This document shows positions 7,651-13,754 of a stretch of 33,175 nucleotides of DNA, piece after piece. The notes under the pieces were generated by a model, which searched no databases, was not told where the DNA came from, and saw nothing but the letters and a program-made list of their open reading frames with translations. The stretch comes from Deltaproteobacteria bacterium (lineage in GTDB: Bacteria; Desulfobacterota; Binatia; HRBIN30; JACQVA1). Position 1 is the first letter of the stretch; each line of letters starts with the position of its first letter. The position numbers and the translations under genes were made by a program. Location: assembly GCA_016210005.1 (NCBI GenBank), contig JACQVA010000084.1:1-33175 (forward strand), written 5' to 3'.

Positions 7651-8112
7651 TCACTGCGGCGTGTACTTCACCAACACGCGCGAACCGTCCTTGAAGCCGG
7701 AGCGGAACTTCTGCTCGTACGCGGGCCAGCGATCGGGGTATTTCTTGGCGTAGGTTTGCAGCATCAAGTTCTGCACCTCGGGGTCATTCACCAGCGAGCC
7801 GACAGCCTGAAAGGCCGGGCCGTCAGATTTTCCGATCGCGATTCTGGCCGCGGTGCGTCCGGCCTTGATGCGCTTCACGCGCCAGGTGGTCGGCGGTGTA
7901 CCTACCCAGAGCGCACCCGCGTGATGGAGGAACCAAATCTCTGCTGGCTTGCCGAAGCCGCCGGTCTTGCGTTGGCTGGCGATGTAGACGTAGGTGGCCT
8001 GGTCAAGTTCGGCCGTAAGCGCCGCGGGCAACTCGGCCGCGGGGATCGAGCCGGCGCGGCTCAGGCTAACGATGAGCGCCAGGGCTAACGCCAGGTGAAT
8101 CGGACGTGACAT
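7651..8112 (-). CDS. Exported split-barrel (PNPOx / deazaflavin-like) protein
   Basis: The 153-residue protein has a signal peptide (MSRPIHLALALALIVSLSRAG). The mature region has the pattern of a flavin- or F420-type split beta-barrel: ATYVYIASQRKTGGFGKPAE, IWFLHHAGALWVGTPP, WRVKRIKAGRTAARIAIGKS, then a helical PDRWPAYEQKFRSGF segment and a final VLVKYTP strand. Such proteins usually bind FMN, F420 or heme-like ligands, but most are cytoplasmic, so an exported version is unusual. The ligand is unknown. ATG 8112 follows a near-perfect AGGAGGTG with a six-base spacer, which decides the start; the longer frame to 8349 overlaps the divergent Fe-S gene. The assignment rests on pattern only and could be wrong at family level. 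Confidence 0.65.
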   Translation of the reverse strand: MSRPIHLALALALIVSLSRAGSIPAAELPAALTAELDQATYVYIASQRKTGGFGKPAEIWFLHHAGALWVGTPPTTWRVKRIKAGRTAARIAIGKSDGPAFQAVGSLVNDPEVQNLMLQTYAKKYPDRWPAYEQKFRSGFKDGSRVLVKYTPQ

Positions 8113-8253
8113 AAACACACCTCCTAGACGGCTCCCCTTTTTCGGTTCGGTTGCGCCACTCCTACCGATCGCCGCCGTGTAGTCAACCGCGCTGACCCCT
8201 TCAATTGTGCGCGGACACCGGCTAGTAGGTTGGTCAGAGGGGCAGGGGGTGCC

Positions 8254-9762
8254 ATGGCGGACGCAGTTGGGCTCAAGATCAACGATCCGAAGTTTTGGGA
8301 CGCCGGCGAGCTGCGGCAAGAGGTGAACCGTGTTTTCGACATTTGCCACAGCTGTCGCCTGTGCTTCAAGTTTTGCGGTAGCTTCCCGGCGTTATTCGAG
8401 CGAATCGATCAGATAACAGAGGGGCGGCGGCGGGCGCATTTGGCGGCGCACCCGGAACTGATCGCGGCGGCAGACCGCAAGCGAGCGGCGGCCGCAGCCG
8501 CCGAGCCGAAAGTGCATGAAGGCGAGCGGGCGGAGGCCTTCGGCGACGAGTTGCCCGAGCTAGCGGCGCACGCGAGCGACTTGAGCGAGGTCGAGATCGA
8601 CGGGATCGTCGAGCGCTGTTTCCAGTGCAAACTTTGCTATCCCAATTGCCCATACACCCCGCCGCACGACTTCGCGCTCGACTTCCCGCGCTTGCTGCTG
8701 CGCTGGAAGGCCTTGCGCGTGCGGCGCAGCGGGGTGCCGCTGACCACACGCCTGATCCGCAACAGCAGGCTCATCGGCCGGATTGGCAGCCTACAGCCGG
8801 GGTTGGCGAACTGGGCGATGAGCAATCGCTTGAACCGTTTGGTAATGGAGAAGACGGTCGATATCCACCGCGACAAGCTGCTGCCGCGCTTTCAGGCGGA
8901 GACCTTTCCCGCCTGGTGGCGCCGCCGTGGACCTGCACAGGTGGAAGCGCCGCAAGCTCCAAAAGCCGGCGTGGAGGCGCTCACGCCGCTGAAGGTGGTG
9001 CTGTTTTCGACCTGTCTGGTCGACTACCACGCGGCCGAGACCGGTAAGGCCGCCGTGCGGGTGCTCGAACATAACGGCGTCGAGGTGGTGTTCCCCGTTG
9101 AGCAACTGTGTTGCGGCATGCCCTTTCTCGATGGCGGCGACGTCGAGGCTGCGGCGTACAATGCCCGCCACAACGTTGTACTGCTGCACCAGTGGGTGGC
9201 GCGGGGCTACGCCGTGGTCATCCCGTCACCGAGCTGCAGCCTGGTCGTGCGGGAAGAGTACCCGCAGCTGCTCGGGGACGCGGCTGGCGCTGAAGTCGCC
9301 GCCCACAGCCACGACCTAGCGGAGTACCTCTACCGGATTGCGCGTGAGGGTCGCCTCAAGCGCGACTTCAAGCGCAAACTGGGGACGGTGAAATATCACG
9401 TGCCGTGTCACATCCGGGTGCAGAACATCGGCCTGCGCGGGCGCGACCTATTGAAGCTCATCGCCGATGACGTGCAGGCGATACAGGAATGCTCCGGACA
9501 CGACGGGACATGGAGTATGCGCACGGCCAACTTCGCCGAATCGCTGCGCTGGGGGCGCAAGCTCTTCGAGGGCATGCGGGCTGGGGTAGGGGAGGGCGGT
9601 TGCACCGCCTGCTCCGACTGCGGTCTGGCAGCGCTGCAAATCGAGCAGGGCTGCGGCCAGGCGGCCGTGCATCCGGTGGTGGCGCTGGCGTTCGCCTACG
9701 GGTTCGGCGTCGGCGACGCGGATCTCGTGCTGGGACCGCAGGCGAGAAGCAGCAGCCCGTGA
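8254..9762 (+). CDS. GlpC/HdrD-like Fe-S oxidoreductase with two 4Fe-4S motifs and CCG domains
   Basis: The protein of about 502 residues carries two ferredoxin-type 4Fe-4S motifs near its N-terminus: CHSCRLCFKFC (about 31-41) and CFQCKLCYPNCP (about 121-132). They are separated by an Ala/Glu-rich insert of roughly 80 residues. Two cysteine-rich CCG-type regions follow: STCLVDYH...LCCGMPF (about 252-289) and VPCHIRV...ECSGHDG (about 382-417). A further CTACSDC sits near the C-terminus. This is the layout of the heterodisulfide reductase D / glycerol-3-phosphate dehydrogenase C superfamily, which passes electrons at the membrane. Related genes often stand beside rubrerythrin and DUF3501 genes, which are absent here. 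ATG 8254 follows a G-rich AGGGGG Shine-Dalgarno. The gene is divergent from the split-barrel gene and convergent with the hypothetical ending at 9800. Confidence 0.88.
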   Translation: MADAVGLKINDPKFWDAGELRQEVNRVFDICHSCRLCFKFCGSFPALFERIDQITEGRRRAHLAAHPELIAAADRKRAAAAAAEPKVHEGERAEAFGDELPELAAHASDLSEVEIDGIVERCFQCKLCYPNCPYTPPHDFALDFPRLLLRWKALRVRRSGVPLTTRLIRNSRLIGRIGSLQPGLANWAMSNRLNRLVMEKTVDIHRDKLLPRFQAETFPAWWRRRGPAQVEAPQAPKAGVEALTPLKVVLFSTCLVDYHAAETGKAAVRVLEHNGVEVVFPVEQLCCGMPFLDGGDVEAAAYNARHNVVLLHQWVARGYAVVIPSPSCSLVVREEYPQLLGDAAGAEVAAHSHDLAEYLYRIAREGRLKRDFKRKLGTVKYHVPCHIRVQNIGLRGRDLLKLIADDVQAIQECSGHDGTWSMRTANFAESLRWGRKLFEGMRAGVGEGGCTACSDCGLAALQIEQGCGQAAVHPVVALAFAYGFGVGDADLVLGPQARSSSP

Positions 9763-9766
9763 CGTA

Positions 9767-9784
9767 GCCCCGCTCAAGCGGGGC
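9767..9784. terminator. Hairpin between convergent genes, possible bidirectional terminator
   Basis: GCCCCGCT (9767-9774) and AGCGGGGC (9777-9784) are perfect reverse complements, four bases after the Fe-S gene's stop and 15 bases from the stop of the convergent gene. No T-run follows on either strand, so efficiency is uncertain. Confidence 0.5.
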
Positions 9785-9799
9785 AGAATACAGCTGGCG

Positions 9800-10225
9800 T
9801 CAGAGCGAACGGCGCCGCTTGCTACTACACATGCGGCTTGCCATGCGCACATTGGGGCGCGAGCGCGGAAGGGCCTTCTTGGGGGGAACTCGCTCGCTGC
9901 GCAGCTTGAGCAATACCCTGCGCACGGCGTCGGGGCTGAGATTGAGCGTTTCGCAAACCACGACGAAAGAAAACGGCGAGCGGCGATGGGCCGAATGCAC
10001 CCAGTATTCAGCCTCTTGCGCTGCGTTCTTGGCGGCGCTGAGGTAGCTACGGATGCCGTCTTCGAGTACCGCGAGCATCAAGGCCTTGGTGCCAGTGAAC
10101 TCCGCCTGGCGCGGCTCGCCCCCTGCGATGGCTTCCAAACGGGCAAAGTCGAGATCTACGTCCGGTGTAATCACTTCTAACCCACCTTCCTGTTCCCGTG
10201 CGGAGCGACGCTGTGCTCTGCTCAT
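9800..10225 (-). CDS. Conserved hypothetical with HTH-like C-terminal half
   Basis: The 141-residue protein has a polar, basic N-terminus (MSRAQRRSAREQEGG). The central segment FTGTKALMLAVLEDGIRSYL is followed by EAEYWVHSAHRRSPFSFVVVCETLNLSPDAVRRVLL and a basic tail. The pairing of an ALMLAVLEDAIR-type helix with a W..S..R..PFSF..VCE.L.L.P...R..L block recurs in small uncharacterised proteins of deltaproteobacterial and acidobacterial genomes. The last part reads like a helix-turn-helix, so DNA binding is plausible but unproven. ATG 10225 was chosen as the first Met after a low-quality extension; a weak GAGAG lies about eight bases upstream. The gene stands alone, convergent with the Fe-S gene. 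Confidence 0.7.
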   Translation of the reverse strand: MSRAQRRSAREQEGGLEVITPDVDLDFARLEAIAGGEPRQAEFTGTKALMLAVLEDGIRSYLSAAKNAAQEAEYWVHSAHRRSPFSFVVVCETLNLSPDAVRRVLLKLRSERVPPKKALPRSRPNVRMASRMCSSKRRRSL

Positions 10226-10489
10226 GGTTACGTACTCTCGGCAGGTGAATGGCCACGGGCCACTCAGAAGCCGCGGCGAGTTGCCGTGGCGATTACACAG
10301 CAATCGACGTGCCCCGCGTTGGCGGTCGCGGGGTTGAATGGGCGGGAGCAGGAAGGGACACCTAGGCTGGCGAGAACGCGACAGCGTGGCGTTGCTGCCG
10401 CATTGCCCCGTTGCGTCGGCGGTGCCGAGGATTGCGGCTTAGGATCGTGGGCGGGAGGCCGAGGCGGCCAAGCAACCGCTGGCGATTTC
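10226..10489. other. Gene-free stretch upstream of the HTH-like gene
   Basis: About 260 bases separate the start of the HTH-like gene from the terminator hairpin of the DsbA-like gene. Short open frames here lack ribosome-binding sites and family motifs. I see no RNA gene or repeat. The promoter of the HTH-like gene should lie at its left end, but I could not pick out a convincing one. Confidence 0.4.
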
Positions 10490-10520
10490 GGGGGCTGGCA
10501 CGTGGTACACGCCAGCCCCC
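10490..10520 (-). terminator. Strong hairpin after the DsbA-like gene
   Basis: GGGGGCTGGC (10490-10499) and GCCAGCCCCC (10511-10520) are perfect 10-base reverse complements with an 11-base loop, starting 7 bases past the stop of the minus-strand gene ending at 10528. There is no T-run, so it may end transcription with help or protect the 3' end. Confidence 0.55.
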
Positions 10521-10527
10521 CGGGTCT

Positions 10528-11547
10528 TTAGGATGCCGCGCCCTTTTCCTTCAAGATGTCGTCGATGATCTCCTGGAAGTTCTCGAATGGCACTGCCCCG
10601 GAGATGAAGCGGCCGTTGATGAAGAATGCGGGTGTGCCGTTGACGCCCACGGAGTTGCCGACCTCCACGTCTTTCTGCACGGCTTCGGCGTACTTATCGC
10701 TCGTCAGGCAGGTCTTGAATTTCTCGCTATCAAGTTTGAGGTCGGCCGCGTACTTCTCCAAGTCGGATTGCTGCAGCGCCTGCTGGTTCTTGAACAACGT
10801 GCCGTGGTACTCCCAGTACTTGCCCTGGTCGCCGGCGCAGCGAGCGGCCTCGGCTGCCTTCTGGGCGAAGGGATGGAAGCCCAGAGGATAGTCCCGGAAT
10901 ACCAGGCGCACCTTGTCCTTGTAAGTGCTGAGCACCTGCTCAACTGCTTGCTCAGCACGACTGCAATAGGGGCACTGGAAGTCGGAGAACTCGATGATGG
11001 TGATCGGTGCATTGGCTGGGCCGCGCGTGGGGCCGGTGCCGGGTACGTTCACCACCGGCGGCTTTATCTTGATGGAGACCTTAGCCTGCGAGCGCAGCCG
11101 ACCGACGTAGGTTTCGCGCATGGCCTCGATCCGAGCATTGCGGAGATGCTGGACCAGGGCTTCGCGGACCTCCTCGATCGGCTTCTCGATGCGGTCCTTG
11201 GCTTGCTCATACAGACTTTCCACCTCGGCGGAAGTCGGCTCAGAGACCTTGGCGGCGATCTCAGTCTCCAACAGTGCGTCGACCGAGACGCCTTTAGCCT
11301 TGGCCTCCTTTTCGAGCAGGCGCTGCATGATCAGCGCATCGACGCCTTCCTTTTTCGCGTCGTACATTTCCGACTCGATGGAAATGAGCTTGCCCTGAAC
11401 CAGCTTGCGCACATCGCCTTCGGTAATGGGCTTGCCGTCGACAGTGGCGAGAACGTCGCTGTCGGCGGCGCGCACCGCCGAAACCAACCCAGCCAGCGCC
11501 AAGCAGGCAGCCAGCGCCAATGTCGTTTGTTGCCGGGAAAACATCAT
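10528..11547 (-). CDS. DsbA-family thioredoxin-fold protein with SurA/PpiC-like N-terminal domain
   Basis: The 339-residue exported protein starts with a signal peptide (FSRQQTTLALAACLALAGL...). Residues about 30-160 look like the helical N-terminal domain of SurA-type chaperones: VLATVDGKPITEGDVRKLVQ, then LIMQRLLEKEAKAKG and a helix-rich EVESLYEQAKDRI. A linker leads to a DsbA/DsbG-like thioredoxin fold with IIEFSDFQCPYCSRAEQAVE (redox CPYC at 192-195), FRDYPLGFHPFA and the cis-Pro motif NGTPAFFING (Pro306). It probably makes or isomerises disulfide bonds in unfolded periplasmic proteins, with the N-terminal part holding the substrate. The tandem ATG at 11547/11544 sits behind AAAGGA; the first ATG gives the better spacing. 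A hairpin follows the stop. The window's Cys-containing secreted proteins are possible clients. Confidence 0.88.
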   Translation of the reverse strand: MMFSRQQTTLALAACLALAGLVSAVRAADSDVLATVDGKPITEGDVRKLVQGKLISIESEMYDAKKEGVDALIMQRLLEKEAKAKGVSVDALLETEIAAKVSEPTSAEVESLYEQAKDRIEKPIEEVREALVQHLRNARIEAMRETYVGRLRSQAKVSIKIKPPVVNVPGTGPTRGPANAPITIIEFSDFQCPYCSRAEQAVEQVLSTYKDKVRLVFRDYPLGFHPFAQKAAEAARCAGDQGKYWEYHGTLFKNQQALQQSDLEKYAADLKLDSEKFKTCLTSDKYAEAVQKDVEVGNSVGVNGTPAFFINGRFISGAVPFENFQEIIDDILKEKGAAS

Positions 11548-11670
11548 CGAATGGTCCTTTCTATTCGCTTCTCTTGCCGAATTCATTTTCTCTTTCGCCC
11601 GCCACCGGGCAAGTCGGCACCGCACGCGTGGTCGTAACTGGTGCCACACGAGCGCCGGCAACGCAAATGG

Positions 11671-12015
11671 CTACTGCGCTGGCTCAGTGGCGGGCGGGGT
11701 GTTCGGGGCGGAGCTGCTCGCGGGTTGCTCGCGGCGGCGCATTTCCTCTTCCATCGCAGTGAACCGCCGCTCGAGTTCGCGAAAGCTGGTCGTCATTCGT
11801 TCGGCGAGGGTGCGGAACTCCTCAAGTTGGCGACCGAGGTCTTCCTTGTCACGCTGAGTTTCCACCAGGCGACGCGAGAGCTCGCCGACTTGCAAGGCGG
11901 CCACGCTCGAATCGGTATTGCATGGGGGCATGCCAAACAACGCGATGATCGCGCCCAATGGCAGGCCGAGGATCAGGCCGAGTAGGAGTCCCGGGAGAAA
12001 TCGCCAACGAGGCAT
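11671..12015 (-). CDS. Small single-pass membrane protein with coiled coil
   Basis: The 114-residue protein has an N-terminal membrane helix (FLPGLLLGLILGLPLGAIIA) with basic residues before it. A long charged helix with heptad character follows (VGELSRRLVETQRDKEDLGR through RRFTAMEEEMRRREQ), then a Pro/Ser/Ala-rich tail. No family is recognised. ATG 12015 lies two bases after the stop of the cytochrome gene (TGA-TA-ATG), so the pair is translationally coupled. It may anchor or space a partner at the inner membrane, and the coupling suggests a link with the cytochrome. The frame upstream to 12156 overlaps the cytochrome and was discarded. Confidence 0.7.
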   Translation of the reverse strand: MPRWRFLPGLLLGLILGLPLGAIIALFGMPPCNTDSSVAALQVGELSRRLVETQRDKEDLGRQLEEFRTLAERMTTSFRELERRFTAMEEEMRRREQPASSSAPNTPPATEPAQ

Positions 12016-12017
12016 TA

Positions 12018-12521
12018 TCACTGTACCGGCGTTGCCTCGCTGCCGGCGTCCTCGTTCTGGATCGACTCCAAGAAGCCGGTGAGCAGCTCCAGGCGGCGGC
12101 GGGCGTACACGGCAGCGACGCCCGGAGCGCCGCGGGCCGCAAAGCGCTGGTTCCATGCCGGCATCTCGCGCGTACCGTGGTCGGGTATTTCGCGCTCACC
12201 CGACAACACAGCGACAAGTTCGTCGCGCGGGAAGGCGCCGTGACGGGCGCGCAGGCTCGTGAGGTCGGCGGGCGCGCGCACCAGCGCAGCGGCCACCGGG
12301 CCGCGCCCGCGGGCGTTCGCCCCGTGGCACGGCGCGCATGCTTGCATGTACACCTGCTTGCCTTCGCTAATCGAGCCGGCTTGTTCGGCCGCGAACGCTG
12401 GAAGGTAAAGCAGGGCTGCGAGCGCAGCGCACAGGGCCAGGGAAGATGGCGGCCGCCGCCGCGCGGGTGGCTTTCGCGAAAGTCCAGAGGATCGGCTTGC
12501 CAGTGTTCGTATTCTAACCAT
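12018..12521 (-). CDS. Exported monoheme cytochrome c (class I)
   Basis: The protein of about 167 residues has an unusually long basic N-region, then a hydrophobic signal segment (LALCAALAALLYLPAFAAE). The mature part starts ISEGKQVYMQACAPCHGANARG, with the heme-binding CAPCH at 62-66, and has a probable axial Met120 in TREMPAWNQRF. It is a small electron carrier of the periplasm, with a single heme covalently bound. The C-terminal region LTGFLESIQNEDAGSEATP is polar. The start is uncertain: ATG 12521 is used, but GTG 12554 and ATG 12551 are also in frame, and none has a good Shine-Dalgarno. The membrane coiled-coil gene follows with a two-base gap. Its redox partner is not evident. Confidence 0.85.
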   Translation of the reverse strand: MVRIRTLASRSSGLSRKPPARRRPPSSLALCAALAALLYLPAFAAEQAGSISEGKQVYMQACAPCHGANARGRGPVAAALVRAPADLTSLRARHGAFPRDELVAVLSGEREIPDHGTREMPAWNQRFAARGAPGVAAVYARRRLELLTGFLESIQNEDAGSEATPVQ

Positions 12522-12584
12522 TGCGTGGCGCTGGTAGCAGGAAATGTGCATCACGCCAAGGACGCCCTGCAGCCGGCTACCGTT

Positions 12585-13454
12585 TCAGCGCCGGGCGCGG
12601 CGACCGCACAGGCCCAGCAGCGCCGCAATAAGTGAAAGGGCGAAAGCGGGGCTCGGACGTTGAGATCCAACCGCACAGCCGCCATCCTCCCCGGTCGCGG
12701 TAAGGTCGTAACCGGGAGGGGGCGTGCCCGGGGCAGCGGTCGCCGGTGCAGCTGTTCGAGTAGGTCGCAGCGTCGGCGTTGGTTTCAGGGCGGTCGGTGT
12801 GGGGCTTCGGCGTGGAGCGGTTGCGGTGGGAGTCGGACGGGCGCTGGCCGTGGGGGTAGCGCTAGGGGCCGGTTCCGAGGTGACCGTCACTGCGCCGCTA
12901 ACGGCCTCGTCGATCGGTTGCAGACTATTGCCCGTATCACGCGCCAACACGTTGCTCAGCGTCAGGGGTATGTCGCCGGGCGGGGTCGCGGCGTCCACGC
13001 CGAAGGTGATACGCAACAGCGTCGCTGCGGGCAAAGCATTACGGCGCGCTGGATCGGTAACCACAAGGTCCAGGCGCTGATCGTCAGCGATCGTGTCGCC
13101 GTTTGCGATGATCAGCGAGAAGGCATCCAACCCAGCATGGCCGTCTGGATTTTGTTCGATTGCGTCCGGGACACCGTCGAGATTGCTGTCAGTGGTATCA
13201 AAGCTCAGTCCCGAGAAATCCAGACTGAATTGCAGCGATGCAATCTCGTCGGCCCCACCCGCCGAGTGGTCGTCGTCGGCGGGCACAAAAAGCACCGGTA
13301 CCGACACGGTTCCGCCCGCGCGTGCCTCGGTGTCGCGTACCACGACGTCTAACCCGGCCTCGGTCTGCGGCTGGCCGCCGTGCGCTCCCGGTGAGGCCAC
13401 CAAAAGGGCCACAGCAAGCGACGTTGACGTTATCGAGAGCCTCATCCGCATCAT
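12585..13454 (-). CDS. Secreted cohesin-like protein with Pro/Thr linker and Cys-TM-Arg C-terminal tail
   Basis: The 289-residue protein has a signal peptide (MRLSITSTSLAVALLVASPGAHGG). The domain at about 35-192 has cohesin-like beta strands: LDVVVRDTEARAGGTVSVPV, IASLQFSLDFSGLSFD, LLRITFGVDAATPPGDIPLTL and AVSGAVTV. It contains a calcium-loop-like DSNLDGVPDAIE (89-100). A Pro/Thr-rich linker (about 195-250) follows. The tail reads EDGGCAV, then a short hydrophobic helix (269-283), then RRARR. A Gly-Gly-Cys before a membrane helix and a basic end recalls MYXO-CTERM-like sorting signals in which the Cys is processed and lipid-linked; that reading is inferred. Three ATGs are clustered (13454, 13451, 13445); AGGA eight bases before the first favours 13454. 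The gene is divergent from the four-domain secreted protein. Confidence 0.75.
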   Translation of the reverse strand: MMRMRLSITSTSLAVALLVASPGAHGGQPQTEAGLDVVVRDTEARAGGTVSVPVLFVPADDDHSAGGADEIASLQFSLDFSGLSFDTTDSNLDGVPDAIEQNPDGHAGLDAFSLIIANGDTIADDQRLDLVVTDPARRNALPAATLLRITFGVDAATPPGDIPLTLSNVLARDTGNSLQPIDEAVSGAVTVTSEPAPSATPTASARPTPTATAPRRSPTPTALKPTPTLRPTRTAAPATAAPGTPPPGYDLTATGEDGGCAVGSQRPSPAFALSLIAALLGLCGRRARR

Positions 13455-13478
13455 CTCCCCCGTCCTAGAAGGGGTTCG

Positions 13479-13508
13479 ATTCTCAGCGGAGTGTGAGGCA
13501 GATGTCAA
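13479..13508 (-). promoter_or_regulatory. Putative sigma-70 promoter of the cohesin-like gene
   Basis: On the minus strand a perfect TTGACA (13508-13503) is followed, after 18 bases, by GAGAAT (13484-13479; four of six matches to TATAAT). The expected start point near 13472 would give a short leader that contains the AGGA and GGGGGAG ribosome-binding region. Confidence 0.5.
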
Positions 13509-13655
13509 GCATAATCTTCCCCGTTCCCCGGCTCTCCCCCTGCTTGATCCTTGTAAACGGGGTACCGTAGGTTGGGTACGGTCGGGGCGAGCCATCACGC
13601 CGGAAATGGTTGGGCAATTCTTTGGGGCGGTGCGCGAGGGAAAAGCAAAAAACAC

Positions 13656-13685
13656 TTGACACCGGGTCATCACCTTGGGCAAAGT
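13656..13685 (+). promoter_or_regulatory. Possible promoter of the four-domain secreted protein
   Basis: TTGACA at 13656-13661 is a perfect -35 sequence, but the best -10 after an 18-base gap is CAAAGT (three of six). The rest of the roughly 300-base divergent region (13455-13754) shows no gene, only a small inverted repeat ACCGTA/TACGGT around 13564-13582. Confidence 0.3.
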
Positions 13686-13754
13686 GACGCCAGTGTGGTG
13701 GGCAGGTAGCAGGCAGTATCGCATTACGGGCGCAGCAGTTTGGGGGATCAGGAA

